From Pseudomonas sp. Irchel 3E13 (lineage in GTDB: Bacteria; Pseudomonadota; Gammaproteobacteria; Pseudomonadales; Pseudomonadaceae), in contig NZ_FYDX01000005.1 of the NCBI RefSeq assembly GCF_900187455.1, forward strand, positions 1 to 64,000: DNA of 64,000 nucleotides, read 5' to 3'. The stretch's first letter is position 1, and the number at the start of each line of letters is the position of its first letter. Shown piece after piece: positions 1-13,863 of this stretch. The translations under genes were made by a program, and so were the position numbers. The notes beneath the pieces were generated by a model that did no database searches, was not told the origin of the DNA, and saw nothing but the letters and a program-made list of their open reading frames with translations.

Positions 1-78
1 CCCGAACTCAGCAGTGAAACGATGCATCGCCGATGGTAGTGTGGAGCTTCTCCATGTGAGAGTAGGTCATCGTCAAGA
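1..78 (+). rRNA. rrf: 5S ribosomal RNA, 3' part (gene begins before the window)
   Basis: The sequence matches the 3' two thirds of Pseudomonas 5S rRNA, including CCCGAACTCAG near the start, GATGCATCGCCGATGGTAGT in the middle and AGAGTAGGTCATCGTC at the end. The 5' part lies outside the window, so this is the end of an rRNA operon. A strong terminator follows directly. The exact 3' end is uncertain by a few bases. Confidence 0.95.
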
Positions 79-88
79 TTAAATTCCG

Positions 89-125
89 AAACCCCTATCT
101 GCGTATGCAGGTAGGGGTTTTGTCT
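89..125 (+). terminator. Rho-independent terminator of the rRNA operon
   Basis: An imperfect hairpin with arms AAACCCCTATCTGC and GCAGGTAGGGGTTT is followed by TTGTCTTTT. It lies directly after the 5S gene and ends the rrn transcript. Confidence 0.85.
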
Positions 126-179
126 TTTCGGCATTTGGAAACTTCAAGGAAGTCGCGGGGCTGAACCCCGCGGGCTGGC

Positions 180-473
180 TTACACGAAGGCCTGAGGGGC
201 CACGCCGCGCGGCAGGCGGCAGCGGTCGGGACGAGCGGCCAGGCGTACACGCCAGTTGGCCTTGAAGCAGTAAGATGCGGCTTTCGCCTGGGCCATTTGG
301 CGCTGTTTACGCAGTTCCGCCAATGATGGCGCCTTCTTCGCCGGGGCGACGTCGACCTTGGTCAGTGAGCGCTGGCACGATTTGCAATCCACGTCATCTG
401 CGACAGCAGTAGTGCTCAGAGTGTTGCCAACACGGCCACATGCAACGGCCTCGCCGTTTGTTGAGTAATGCAT
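180..473 (-). CDS. Small Cys-containing protein of unknown function (97 aa)
   Basis: I do not know its function. The chosen ATG gives a protein opening MHYSTNGEAVACGR; a longer frame to 551 exists but adds an unconvincing N-terminus. The N-terminal third has an ACGR motif and, about 20 residues on, VDCKSCQRSL. This CG...CxxC arrangement resembles a small zinc-binding knuckle. The middle is Lys/Gln/Ala-rich and probably helical, and the C-terminus is strongly basic. It lies alone between an rrn operon and the convergently arranged iron-uptake genes, with a GC-rich hairpin (153-173) just past its stop. I recall similar short proteins in other pseudomonads, so I take it as real. Confidence 0.6.
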   Translation of the reverse strand: MHYSTNGEAVACGRVGNTLSTTAVADDVDCKSCQRSLTKVDVAPAKKAPSLAELRKQRQMAQAKAASYCFKANWRVRLAARPDRCRLPRGVAPQAFV

Positions 474-581
474 TACCAAAACTGTACATCTCCACACGTA
501 TGAACAAAAAGCCGCGTATTTTCGCATAGGTCGACGGTGAGATGCCGCCATCTCCGCCGGTCAACACTCATCTTGTTGCAA

Positions 582-609
582 TTGCCATTACTGCTGGCTT
601 CTCTATAGA
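582..609 (+). promoter_or_regulatory. Candidate sigma-70 promoter for the FecI-type sigma gene
   Basis: TTGCCA (582-587) and TATAGA (604-609) are separated by 16 bp, about 60 bp upstream of the sigma-factor start codon. A Fur site would be expected here, but the AT-rich stretch 610-630 matches the Fur consensus only weakly. Confidence 0.4.
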
Positions 610-667
610 ATGCGATCAATTCTTAATTACACCCTGCCATTCCTGGCGGATGTATTCAGTGGTCTCT

Positions 668-1171
668 ATGTCCTCGACCGATCGCGCGCTTAATCTGCAT
701 ATCGAAACCCTGTACTGCGAACATCACGGATGGCTGCACGGTTGGCTCAATCGCAAGCTGGGCAACACCAGTGATGCCGCGGACCTGGCCCACGACACGT
801 TCATCCGCCTGCTGACACGGCAAAGCAAATGCTTCGGCAGCGAGCCCCGCGCATTGCTGACTCATATTGCCAAGGGCCTGGTAATTGATCGGTGGCGACG
901 TCAGGACGTCGAGCGCGCCTACCTCGAAACCATTGCCCACCTGCCCGAGTCCGAAGTCCCGTCGCCGGAAACCCGTTGGCTGATCCTCGAAGCCCTGCAT
1001 CGCATCGACGCCATGCTCCGCGAGATGCCCGGCCGCGCCCGCCAGACCTTCCTGTTCTCGCAGATCGACGGGATGACCTATCCCCAGATCGCCGAGCAAC
1101 TCGGCGTCTCACTGATCACCGTCAAACGGGACATGCGCGACGCCTTCCTCGCTTGCCTGAGCGTGGCTTGA
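668..1171 (+). CDS. FecI-like ECF (extracytoplasmic function) sigma factor
   Basis: This is a 167-residue ECF sigma factor of the iron-starvation (FecI) group, which directs RNA polymerase to the promoter of a TonB-dependent receptor when the cognate siderophore is bound. Region 2 includes DAADLAHDTFIRLL followed by VIDRWRRQD. Region 4 includes MTYPQIAEQLGVSLITVKRDM, a helix-turn-helix. The ATG at 668 is chosen because homologues begin near this point; the open frame extends upstream to 542. Its stop overlaps the start of the FecR-like gene (TGATG), so the two are translationally coupled. The receptor gene follows, giving the classical sigma/anti-sigma/receptor order. Confidence 0.92.
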   Translation: MSSTDRALNLHIETLYCEHHGWLHGWLNRKLGNTSDAADLAHDTFIRLLTRQSKCFGSEPRALLTHIAKGLVIDRWRRQDVERAYLETIAHLPESEVPSPETRWLILEALHRIDAMLREMPGRARQTFLFSQIDGMTYPQIAEQLGVSLITVKRDMRDAFLACLSVA

Positions 1172-2124
1172 TGACTCCGTCCATCGACCCGCTGATCCTC
1201 GGCGAAGCCGCCGACTGGCTGGTGCAACTGCAGTCCGGCGTCGCCACCGAAGCCGATCATCACGCCATCCAGCTCTGGCGCGATCGCAGTCCGCAACACG
1301 CTCAGGCCTGGCAGCGGGCTGAAGCCCTGCTGGGCGATCTGCGCACCGTACCTGGCAATGTGGCCAGCGACACTTTTCAGCGGCTGAACAACAGCAAGCG
1401 GATCGGCCGTCGTCAGGCGCTGCATCGCCTCGGCGTGTTCCTCTTGGCGGGCCCCGCCGTATGGATCGCCTCCCGTGAACTGCCCTGGCAGCAATGGCGC
1501 GCCGACCAACGCACCGCCATCGGCGAACAGAAAAACCTGACCCTGCCCGACGGTACGCAACTACTGATCAACACTGGCAGCGCCTTGAACATTGCCTTCA
1601 ATGCCCAGGAACGACGGATAAGACTGTTGGAAGGCGAGGTACTGATCAGCACTGCCAAAGACCCATCCCGCACCTTTATGGTCGAGACCCGCCACGGCAC
1701 TGCCCGCGCCTTGGGCACGCGCTTCAGCGTCCGCGTCGGGGAGCAGCTCAGCCATGTCGCCGTGAGCGAAGGGGCGGTGGAGATGTTGCCGCTTCACGCG
1801 CGCCAAGGCCTGATTCTCAAGGCCGGCGAGCAGAGTGCGTTTGGCCTTGACCGCACCGCCGCCGCCGAACCGTTGGACACCGCCGCCCTGACCTGGGAAC
1901 ACGGCATGCTGGTCGCCCGCAACATGCGCCTGGGCGATCTGCTCGCCGAGCTCGGCCGTTATCGCCCCGGCGTACTGCGCTGCCATGAGGCGGTTGCCGC
2001 GCTCAGCGTCTCCGGCGCGTTTCCGCTCAAGGACACCGACGCCAGCCTGCGCTTGCTGCAAGACACCCTGCCGATCCGCATCAGCAGCCTGACCCGCTAC
2101 TGGGTTGCCATCGAACCTGCCTGA
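1171..2124 (+). CDS. FecR-like anti-sigma factor / transmembrane sensor
   Basis: This 317-residue inner-membrane protein relays receptor occupancy to the sigma factor. The cytoplasmic N-terminus (about 1-80) has the DUF4880-type anti-sigma domain with AADWLVQLQSG and a WRxxSPQHAQAWQRAE motif. One membrane helix lies at about 87-101 (LGVFLLAGPAVWIAS). The periplasmic FecR domain follows, with LPDGTQLLINTGSAL, RRIRLLEGEV and GTRFSVRV. The C-terminus should contact the receptor's STN domain. The start overlaps the sigma gene's stop by one base, and the receptor begins about 95 bp downstream. Confidence 0.92.
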   Translation: MTPSIDPLILGEAADWLVQLQSGVATEADHHAIQLWRDRSPQHAQAWQRAEALLGDLRTVPGNVASDTFQRLNNSKRIGRRQALHRLGVFLLAGPAVWIASRELPWQQWRADQRTAIGEQKNLTLPDGTQLLINTGSALNIAFNAQERRIRLLEGEVLISTAKDPSRTFMVETRHGTARALGTRFSVRVGEQLSHVAVSEGAVEMLPLHARQGLILKAGEQSAFGLDRTAAAEPLDTAALTWEHGMLVARNMRLGDLLAELGRYRPGVLRCHEAVAALSVSGAFPLKDTDASLRLLQDTLPIRISSLTRYWVAIEPA

Positions 2125-2219
2125 GCTGCGAGAAAATTCGCACGCAGGCTGATACCTTTTTCCCGCTCCTTCGGTGTGGAAGTGAACCCTCACTTTTCAG
2201 GCGCCGACAGGAGCTCCGA

Positions 2220-4655
2220 ATGACGTCCAGGCCGTTGCAGTCCATCTCCCGAATCAGCTCACCGCGTGTTGCCATGAAGGCACTGAGCCTCGCCGTCGCC
2301 CTGGCCGTGTTGATGCCGGCCCACAGCGTCATGGCCGCTGATCCCGTGCCGAACAATGGTGCCCGTAGCTACGCCATCGCGCCGGGTCCGCTGGCTGATG
2401 TGCTGGCCCAGTTCGCGGCGATGTCCGGCGTGCCGCTGTCGTTCGACGCGAAGATGCTCAATGACCGCCGCAGCCCTGGCTTGCAAGGCAGCTACACCGC
2501 GCAGGCCGGCTTTGCGCTGCTGCTTCAGGGCAGCGGCTATACCCTGCAAAGCGCCGGCGGCAACGGCTACACACTGGCCCCGCTGTCCAGCGGCGATGTG
2601 CTGGAACTGGGCGCGACCAACGTCAATGCCGCCTCGAGCATGACTGGCGACACCTACGCCGGCGGCCAGGTGGCGCGCAGTGCGCGGCTTGGCGTGCTGG
2701 GCAACCGTTCGATCAACGACGTGCCTTTCAGCGTCACCAGCTACACCGCCAAGGCCATGGCCGATCAGCAGGCCCGGACCATCGGTGACGTGCTCCTCAA
2801 CGACGCCTCGGTGCGCCAATCGGCGGGCTTCGGCAACTTCTCCCAGGTGTTCACCATTCGCGGGCTGCCGCTGCAGAGCGATGACATCGCCTTCAACGGC
2901 CTTTATGGCGTACTGCCACGGCAGATCATCAATACCGAAGCGGTGGAGCGGGTCGAGTTGTTCAAGGGCCCCAACGCGTTTCTCAACGGCGTCGCACCGC
3001 AGGGCAGCGGCATTGGCGGCAGCGTCAACCTGGTGCCCAAGCGCGCCGAGGACACCCCGACCCGCAGCGTCACCCTCGATTACACCAGCGACACCCAGGT
3101 CGGCGGCCACCTCGACCTTGGCCAGCGCTTCGGCGAAGACAACCGCTTCGGTGCGCGGATCAACCTCGCCCAACGCGGCGGCGACACCGCGATTGACGAT
3201 GAAAGCAAACGCACCTCGCTGATCGCTGTTGGCCTGGATTACCGCGGCGAGCGCCTGCGCCTGTCGACCGATTTCGGCTATCAGAAACAGCGCATCAACA
3301 ACGGCCGCTCGGTGGTCTACCCCAACGGCACCAAGGTCCCGGACGCACCGTCGGCCAAAGACAACTACGCCCAGGACTGGACCTGGTCGGAGCTGGAAGA
3401 CACCTACGGCATGCTCAACGGCGAGTACGACCTCAACGACAACTGGACCGCCTACGCCGGTATCGGCGCCAAGCACACCCGGGAGAACGGCGAATATTCC
3501 TCGCTGTATGTCGGCAACGATGGCAGCGGTCGTACGGGCTTTCTCTACTCGCCCCACGACGAAGACAACAAGAGCGCGGTGGCCGGCCTCAATGGTCGCT
3601 TCAACACCGGTGCGGTCAGCCATCAGATGAACTTCGGCCTGTCCGGCATGTGGGGCGAGCAGCGTTCGTCCTTCGAGGCGATCCTGGCTGCAAATCGCCA
3701 GCCCGGTAACCTCTACAACCCGATCCAGATTCCGCGCCCGACCAACACCTACTTCGGCAGCGATATCCACGACCCACGCATCGTCGGGAAAAATCGCATC
3801 AAAAGTATCGCCCTGTCCGACACCCTTGGTTTTATAGATGACCGTGTTCTGCTGACCCTCGGTGTACGTCGCCAAACCATCGAAGTTGACGCCTGGGCGA
3901 CCAGTAGCGGTGCGCGCAACGCTAATTATGAAGAGTCCATCACCACGCCGGTCTATGGCGTCGTGATCAAGCCCTGGGAGCATGTGTCGTTCTACGCCAA
4001 CCGCATCGAAGGACTGGCCCAAGGCCCGACGGCGCCGTCCACAGTCAGCAACCGCGACGAGGTCTTCCCGCCCAAGCGCAGCAAACAAACCGAAGCCGGC
4101 GTGAAGCTCGACTGGGATAGCTACGGTGCCACCTTCGGCGTGTACCGCATCGAGCAACCGAACAATGCCACGACGAACAACGTATTCAGCGTCGATGGTG
4201 AGCAAATCAACCAGGGTGTCGAGCTGAACCTGTTCGGCGAACCGGTGGATGGCCTGCGGGTGCTGGCCGGTGCGACCTGGATGGACACCGAACAGAAGAA
4301 AACCTCCAACGGCGCCACCGACGGCAACCGCGCTGCGGGCGTGCCGCGCTTCCAGTTCAACGTCGGCGCGGACTGGGATGTGCCGGGCATCGAAGGCGCG
4401 GCGGTGAGTGGTCGCGTGTTGCGCACCGGTGGCGAATACGTCAACGCGGCCAACACCCTGAACATCCCGGCCTGGACCCGCGTCGACCTGGGCGCACGGT
4501 ATGGTTTCAAGGCGGACGACAAGTACATCACCCTCCGGGCCAATGTCGAGAACGTGGCGAACAAGGCGTATTGGGCGTCGGCGTCGACGGCGAACAATTA
4601 CCTGACCCAGGGTGAACCGCGGACGTTGAAATTGTCGGCCACAGTCGATTTCTGA
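2220..4655 (+). CDS. TonB-dependent ferrisiderophore receptor with STN signalling domain
   Basis: This 811-residue outer-membrane receptor imports a ferric siderophore using TonB energy and signals through FecR. A signal sequence ends near AHSVMAAD (about 40). The STN (secretin/TonB N-terminal signalling) domain covers about 49-120 (SYAIAPGPLADVLAQFAAMSGV). A plug domain begins near 155 (SINDVPFSVTSYTAKAM) and contains FTIRGLPL and VERVELFKGPNAFLNG. The beta barrel ends in the typical terminal Phe (ATVDF). An AGGAGC ribosome site lies about 6 bases before the chosen ATG. The STN domain and upstream FecI/FecR pair indicate autoregulation by the substrate. Plug motifs look like hydroxamate-type receptors such as FiuA, but the ligand cannot be read from sequence. 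Confidence 0.93.
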   Translation: MTSRPLQSISRISSPRVAMKALSLAVALAVLMPAHSVMAADPVPNNGARSYAIAPGPLADVLAQFAAMSGVPLSFDAKMLNDRRSPGLQGSYTAQAGFALLLQGSGYTLQSAGGNGYTLAPLSSGDVLELGATNVNAASSMTGDTYAGGQVARSARLGVLGNRSINDVPFSVTSYTAKAMADQQARTIGDVLLNDASVRQSAGFGNFSQVFTIRGLPLQSDDIAFNGLYGVLPRQIINTEAVERVELFKGPNAFLNGVAPQGSGIGGSVNLVPKRAEDTPTRSVTLDYTSDTQVGGHLDLGQRFGEDNRFGARINLAQRGGDTAIDDESKRTSLIAVGLDYRGERLRLSTDFGYQKQRINNGRSVVYPNGTKVPDAPSAKDNYAQDWTWSELEDTYGMLNGEYDLNDNWTAYAGIGAKHTRENGEYSSLYVGNDGSGRTGFLYSPHDEDNKSAVAGLNGRFNTGAVSHQMNFGLSGMWGEQRSSFEAILAANRQPGNLYNPIQIPRPTNTYFGSDIHDPRIVGKNRIKSIALSDTLGFIDDRVLLTLGVRRQTIEVDAWATSSGARNANYEESITTPVYGVVIKPWEHVSFYANRIEGLAQGPTAPSTVSNRDEVFPPKRSKQTEAGVKLDWDSYGATFGVYRIEQPNNATTNNVFSVDGEQINQGVELNLFGEPVDGLRVLAGATWMDTEQKKTSNGATDGNRAAGVPRFQFNVGADWDVPGIEGAAVSGRVLRTGGEYVNAANTLNIPAWTRVDLGARYGFKADDKYITLRANVENVANKAYWASASTANNYLTQGEPRTLKLSATVDF

Positions 4656-4684
4656 TTGACGCTCGATCCGTGAGCCTTTCATCA

Positions 4685-4711
4685 CGCCGGGGCTATGGAG
4701 CAGTCCCGGTG
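4685..4711 (+). terminator. Possible terminator after the receptor gene
   Basis: A 10-bp GC-rich stem with two G-U pairs (4685-4694 with 4702-4711) and a 7-base loop is followed by a pyrimidine-rich tract (CCTCTGCTTTACTTTCTCC). The rest of 4656-4936 is AT-rich around 4800-4870 and must hold the katG promoter, but I see no convincing OxyR or sigma-70 site. Confidence 0.45.
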
Positions 4712-4873
4712 CCTCTGCTTTACTTTCTCCCCGAACCACCACCGCCCGTCGACGATTCGTCATACGGAATGGAACTTAATGATCGACGGATATTTCCTTT
4801 ATGTCGCCAAGAAGTAAATGACTATCGATTCAATAAAATTCATAAATTTGTTTCATCGGTGGTGCCGTTTTAG

Positions 4874-7075
<2,202 letters not shown>

Positions 7076-7123
7076 GGCAGAGCGGCGCCTGTCGCGAGGC
7101 AGGTGATCTGTTGACGTGATGAA

Positions 7124-7158
7124 GGCCCGGTGAAGTTCTGCTTCACCGGGCTTTTTTT
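7124..7158 (+). terminator. Rho-independent terminator of katG
   Basis: An 11-bp perfect stem (GCCCGGTGAAG / CTTCACCGGGC) with a 5-base loop is followed by seven T residues. Confidence 0.92.
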
Positions 7159-7214
7159 GCATTCGCTTCGGCTACAATGCCGCCCCCTCGACCCCCTTCA
7201 CATCCCAGGTTTCC

Positions 7215-7958
7215 ATGTCCGGCAACGCTCTCTATACCGACCTGTCGGGCTACTACGACCTGATGTGCGCCAGCATCGACTACCGCGCGCAAAGCCATAG
7301 CGTCCACCGCCTGCAGCAGCTCTTCGGCAATGGCGGCATACGGCACCTGGACCTTGCCTGCGGCACCGGCCCTCATGTTCGTCACTTCATCGATGCCGGT
7401 TACCAGAGCACCGGGCTCGACATCAATCAGCCCATGCTCGACCGGGCTGCATTGCGATGCCCTGAGGCGCAGTTTGCACTGGGGGACATGTGTGGTTTCA
7501 GCGTGGCCGAGCCGGTGGACCTGATCACCTGTTTTCTCTACTCCGTCCACTACAGCGGCGGTATCGAACGGCTCAAAGCCTGCATCGCCAGCGTGCATGC
7601 GGCGCTGGCGGCGGGTGGCGTGTTCTGCTTCAACGCCGTGGACAAGCAGCGGATCGACAACGGCTCGTTCGTCTCCCACACCGACACACTCGATGAGGCC
7701 CGGTTCGCGTTTCGTTCAGCCTGGCATTACGAAGGGGAGGGCGAGCGGCAGTCGCTGAGATTGAGCATCGAGCGGACGCTGGCGGGGGAAACCCAGGTCT
7801 GGCATGACGAACACCCGATGGTGGCGGTGAGCTTCGACGAGCTGCGGGCGCTGTTGGAACCGTACTTCGAGGTGCATGTGCTGGAGCATGATTACGAGAA
7901 GCTGGTGTCGTGGGATCAGGCCTCGGGGAATGCGTTGTTTGCGTGTGTGAAGATCTGA
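7215..7958 (+). CDS. Class I SAM-dependent methyltransferase
   Basis: This is a 247-residue Rossmann-fold methyltransferase. Motif I is HLDLACGTGPHVRHF (about 44-58), the acidic end of strand 2 is GLDIN (about 70), and the motif II region is PVDLITCFLYSVHY. The C-terminal half contains the mixed beta region typical of small-molecule methyltransferases (WHYEGEGERQSLRL). The substrate cannot be told. It stands alone between the katG terminator and a convergent DUF1523 gene, with a hairpin (7982-8008) past its stop. Confidence 0.85.
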   Translation: MSGNALYTDLSGYYDLMCASIDYRAQSHSVHRLQQLFGNGGIRHLDLACGTGPHVRHFIDAGYQSTGLDINQPMLDRAALRCPEAQFALGDMCGFSVAEPVDLITCFLYSVHYSGGIERLKACIASVHAALAAGGVFCFNAVDKQRIDNGSFVSHTDTLDEARFAFRSAWHYEGEGERQSLRLSIERTLAGETQVWHDEHPMVAVSFDELRALLEPYFEVHVLEHDYEKLVSWDQASGNALFACVKI

Positions 7959-7981
7959 CTCTGCCGAGGCCGGCTTCGGAC

Positions 7982-8008
7982 GATAGCCAAGGCTGAGCCC
8001 TGGCTATC
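7982..8008 (+). terminator. Hairpin after the methyltransferase gene
   Basis: Arms GATAGCCAAGGC and GCCCTGGCTATC pair with one mismatch around a 3-base loop. There is no clear T-run, so termination is only likely. It lies between convergent genes and may serve both. Confidence 0.45.
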
Positions 8009-8097
8009 TGTGCCAATGGAGCTGGGGGCTATCGCTTACTGCTTTTTATAACCCACCAGCCACATGTTGGTATCTACGCCAGCCTCACATACGCCGC

Positions 8098-8655
8098 TTA
8101 CCGCGATGAGTCACTCGGGACCATGGGCGCGCGCTTAAGCCGGAGCCGTCGCCGGATCACAAGGCCGATGGTGACCGCTACGATCAGCAGCACGCTGAAG
8201 AAGATAGTGTTGAAAACCGGGAAAGGCTCCGAGCGGCTGCTGGTTGCCTTGAGGTCAGTGATGTTCGGGAACATTGAAAAGATCTGGAAGCGCCACCCGT
8301 AGTAGCGAATCACCGCTAGCTGGCTCTGATCACGGGAATAGTCCTGGGCTTTGGCCTGCAGATCAGCGCTGTCGAACTTGAAGTACCAAGGGAACCCCCA
8401 GCCAGTGTCTTCATTGCGGTAGACGACGACTTCACGATCAGCGTCCGACGATACCGTGTTGATGAAGTACACGTCCCGGGTAGGGCCATCTGCAGGATTT
8501 TCTGCATTGATGACACCATCTGCGTCCATCCTTTTCACTTCGACACCGGTGATGTGCACCACCTTGTGGCGTGGGAGATAGTGGTGAAAGCACAGCGCAG
8601 CGACTGTTACCAATATCAGGCAGAGAACGGCAATGGAACGTTTGACCCAGGGCAT
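8098..8655 (-). CDS. DUF1523 family membrane protein
   Basis: This 185-residue protein of unknown role has an N-terminal membrane helix (about 7-25, SIAVLCLILVTVAALCFHHYL) and a second near the C-terminus (about 148-166), followed by an Arg/Lys-rich cytoplasmic tail. The region between carries the hallmark blocks of DUF1523: VEVKRMD, DVYFINT, VYRNEDTGWGFPWYFKFDSA and RYYGWRF. It probably presents its central domain in the periplasm. It is monocistronic. Confidence 0.8.
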   Translation of the reverse strand: MPWVKRSIAVLCLILVTVAALCFHHYLPRHKVVHITGVEVKRMDADGVINAENPADGPTRDVYFINTVSSDADREVVVYRNEDTGWGFPWYFKFDSADLQAKAQDYSRDQSQLAVIRYYGWRFQIFSMFPNITDLKATSSRSEPFPVFNTIFFSVLLIVAVTIGLVIRRRLRLKRAPMVPSDSSR

Positions 8656-8817
8656 TGAGTGATCACTCTCGAGAAACGGAGGAATATGAGGGTAATGCCA
8701 TCTGTTTGCGCAGGATGGTTGTTACAGAATGCGTCAGCGCAATGCGTAAACGCCAGCCAGTCAGTCAAGAAGCAGGTGACCTTTTCAGGGCCGCCTTCGC
8801 GGGTACGCATTGTACTT

Positions 8818-8887
8818 GTAGGAGCGAGCTTGCTCGCGAAGGCGTTAGTGAGCTCACCGACGCCTTCGCGAGCAAGCTCGCTCCTAC
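8818..8887. repeat. REP doublet (facing pair)
   Basis: Two facing copies of a REP unit, each containing GGAGCGAGCTTGCTCGCGAA or its complement, are separated by about 14 bp. Together they can form one long hairpin. Similar units occur at 17.8, 29.2 and 42.8 kb. Apart from this element and the terminator at 8973, I see nothing in 8656-9022. Confidence 0.9.
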
Positions 8888-8972
8888 GGAGTCCAGCCAA
8901 ATCAATCAGCCATGTTATGAGAGCGGGTTCACCGGGACGCCGGACCTGCTCTGCCACTCTGAAACACAAAGT

Positions 8973-9000
8973 AAAAAGGCTGCCCGAGGGCAGCCTTTTT
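8973..9000. terminator. Bidirectional terminator downstream of nrdB
   Basis: The stem AAAAAGGCTGCCC / GGGCAGCCTTTTT has a 2-base loop. On the minus strand it lies just after the nrdB stop, and the T-run is present on both strands. Confidence 0.9.
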
Positions 9001-9022
9001 GATAGAGCTTCGCGAGAGCCGA

Positions 9023-10267
9023 TCAGTCCCAGCTCAACGCCCCACCTGTTTGGTACTCAATCACGCGAGTCTCAAAGAAGTTCTTCTCCTTCTTCAAGTC
9101 CATGATCTCGCTCATCCATGGGAACGGGTTAGTGGTACCTGGGTACTCTTCTTTCAGGCCGATCTGCGACAGGCGACGGTTGGCGATGAATTTGAGGTAG
9201 TCCTCCATCATCGCGGCGTTCATGCCCAGTACGCCGCGCGGCATGGTGTCGCGAGCGTATTCGATTTCGAGCTGGGTGCCCTGCAGGATCATCTGCGAGG
9301 CTTCTTCCTTCATTTCGGCATCCCACAGGTGCGGGTTTTCGATCTTGATCTGGTTGATCACGTCGATACCGAAGTTCAGGTGCATGGACTCGTCACGCAG
9401 GATGTACTGGAACTGCTCGGCCACGCCGGTCATCTTGTTGCGGCGACCCATGGAAAGGATCTGGGTGAAGCCGCAGTAGAAGAAGATGCCTTCCAGAACG
9501 CAGTAGTAGGCGATCAGGTTGCGCAGCAGTTCCTTGTCGGTCTCGACGGTGCCGGTATCGAATTCCGGATCGGAGATCGCGCGGGTGTAGCGCAGGCCCC
9601 AGGCGGCCTTTTTCGCGACCGACGGGATCTCGTGGTACATGTTGAAGATCTCGCCTTCATCCATGCCCAGCGATTCGATGCAGTACTGGTAGGCGTGGGT
9701 GTGGATCGCTTCCTCGAAGGCCTGGCGCAGGATGTACTGGCGGCACTCGGGGTTGGTGATCAGGCGGTACACGGCCAGCGCGAGGTTGTTGGCAACCAGG
9801 GAGTCGGCGGTGGAGAAGAAGCCGAGGTTGCGCATGACGATACGGCGCTCGTCGTCGGTCAGGCCTTCCGGGCTCTTCCACAGGGCGATGTCCGCGGTCA
9901 TGTTGACCTCTTGCGGCATCCAGTGGTTGGCGCAGCCGTCCAGGTACTTCTGCCAGGCCCAGTCGTATTTGAACGGGACCAGTTGGTTGAGGTCGGCGCG
10001 GCAGTTGATCATGCGCTTTTCGTCAACGGCGACGCGGGCAGCGGAGCCTTCCAGCTCGGCCAGGCCTTCGGCGATGTCGAGGTCGTCCAGGGCGGCTTTG
10101 GCGCGGATTACCGCGTCAGAGTCGGTGCTGGTTACAGCGCGAGCTTCGAGGGCGGCGGCACCGCCGGCGCTGTCGAGTTTGTCGATACCGGTGGCAGCGG
10201 CTTGGGCATTACCGCTTTTGGCGGTGGCTTCGCCGTCTTCTTTGTCGAATTCGTCCCAGCTCAGCAT
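9023..10267 (-). CDS. nrdB: Ribonucleoside-diphosphate reductase class Ia, beta subunit
   Basis: This 414-residue small subunit houses the diiron-tyrosyl radical cofactor that starts ribonucleotide reduction. Iron-ligand helices can be seen as [17 protein letters not shown] and [16 protein letters not shown]. The [19 protein letters not shown] segment lies between ligand helices. About 90 N-terminal residues rich in Ala/Glu precede the core, as in other pseudomonads. The C-terminal tail ([10 protein letters not shown]) is the peptide that docks in the alpha subunit. AGGAGA lies 7 bases before the ATG. It lies 217 bp downstream of nrdA and is probably transcribed with it. Confidence 0.96.
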   Translation of the reverse strand: MLSWDEFDKEDGEATAKSGNAQAAATGIDKLDSAGGAAALEARAVTSTDSDAVIRAKAALDDLDIAEGLAELEGSAARVAVDEKRMINCRADLNQLVPFKYDWAWQKYLDGCANHWMPQEVNMTADIALWKSPEGLTDDERRIVMRNLGFFSTADSLVANNLALAVYRLITNPECRQYILRQAFEEAIHTHAYQYCIESLGMDEGEIFNMYHEIPSVAKKAAWGLRYTRAISDPEFDTGTVETDKELLRNLIAYYCVLEGIFFYCGFTQILSMGRRNKMTGVAEQFQYILRDESMHLNFGIDVINQIKIENPHLWDAEMKEEASQMILQGTQLEIEYARDTMPRGVLGMNAAMMEDYLKFIANRRLSQIGLKEEYPGTTNPFPWMSEIMDLKKEKNFFETRVIEYQTGGALSWD

Positions 10268-10451
10268 GGTGGGTCTCCTGCTTGAGGGCCATGTTCAGTA
10301 TGGCCAGTGGATCTTGGTTGCGGTGCTTGCGTTCGGGTACTGCAGTGCACGCAAAATCTGAGAGCCGGAGCCTTGGGGCTTCGGTCTTTTTGTTTCTGGC
10401 TCAGGGACGGCGTCGGCCTCGATCACGAGTACGCCGTTCATCCTGGCAGCA

Positions 10452-10477
10452 GTGAGGCTTCCCGAAGGAAGCCTCAC
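10452..10477 (-). terminator. Hairpin in the nrdA-nrdB intergenic region
   Basis: The perfect 11-bp stem GTGAGGCTTCC / GGAAGCCTCAC with loop CGAA lies just past the nrdA stop. There is no T-run on the minus strand, so it may stabilise or attenuate the nrdA-nrdB message rather than end it. Nothing else is obvious in 10268-10484. Confidence 0.5.
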
Positions 10478-10484
10478 GATCACC

Positions 10485-13388
<2,904 letters not shown>

Positions 13389-13789
13389 GGGTGTCTCCAC
13401 GTTCTTTAAGTTTGTTTAGGCGCCCGGTGGGCGCCAACCGTTCCATCCAAAAGCCCGACAGGCACCTGGCACGCGCGTGGCTCAAAGGCTCTCGCGCGCC
13501 GCTCTGGGCACATACCCGACTTCGGGACGGATCAGGAAAAAGGGGCATTCGCATGCCGCTCCCTGGCCGAAGTCAAAAGTCTTGGGTCGACAACCCAAAA
13601 TCTGTTGCTGTTGGGGGTGCGGCCCTGGCCTGCACTACCCATACCCGGAACAAGGCCCTCAAAGGGCTTGCAACGGTCGCCTCCGCAGGAGCGGTTTGGC
13701 TGCTGAAATCACGTTAAGTTCAAGCAAAAAAAACAGCCGCTGAAGGGCTTGAGTTCGATGCTTGTCTTGTGCTTGGGAATTTCATGAAA

Positions 13790-13836
13790 ACCCAAGATGT
13801 AGTGTTTTGCTGCGACTGAGATACAAGATAATGCGG
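13790..13836 (-). promoter_or_regulatory. Tandem NrdR boxes at the nrdA promoter
   Basis: Reading the minus strand, CCGCATTATCTTGTAT (13836-13821) and ACACTACATCTTGGGT (13805-13790) are separated by 15 bp, giving a 31-bp repeat of about three helical turns. Both resemble the 16-bp NrdR consensus, which is roughly ACACWATATATWGTGT. The first overlaps the -10 element and the second lies just past the predicted start, as expected for repression. Confidence 0.65.
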
Positions 13837-13853
13837 TCTCGGGGGTATTGCAA
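13825..13853 (-). promoter_or_regulatory. nrdA promoter (-35/-10)
   Basis: On the minus strand TTGCAA (13853-13848) and TATCTT (13830-13825) are separated by exactly 17 bp. The predicted start lies near 13818, giving a 5' leader of about 430 nt before nrdA. Confidence 0.6.
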
Positions 13854-13863
13854 GGCGACGGCC

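Noticed and set aside
606..630. A possible Fur box before the FecI-like gene
   Set aside because: The best alignment gives only a weak match to the 19-bp consensus; a Fur footprint would be needed.
2259..4763. An 834-codon open frame antisense to the TonB receptor
   Set aside because: It mirrors a GC-rich gene, has no family motifs and no RBS; such long antisense frames are common at high third-position GC.
4800..4870. A possible OxyR site before katG
   Set aside because: The AT-rich stretch contains ATC/ATA half-matches but not the four ATAG/CTAT tetramers at the required spacing.
8659..9105. An open frame running through the REP doublet after the DUF1523 gene
   Set aside because: Most of its codons fall in the REP repeat and the nrdB terminator, so it is not a gene.
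13389..13800. A cobalamin riboswitch in the nrdA leader
   Set aside because: The leader lacks the B12 box GCCACTG and the GCCCCCGCAAC block that are plain in the cob leader.
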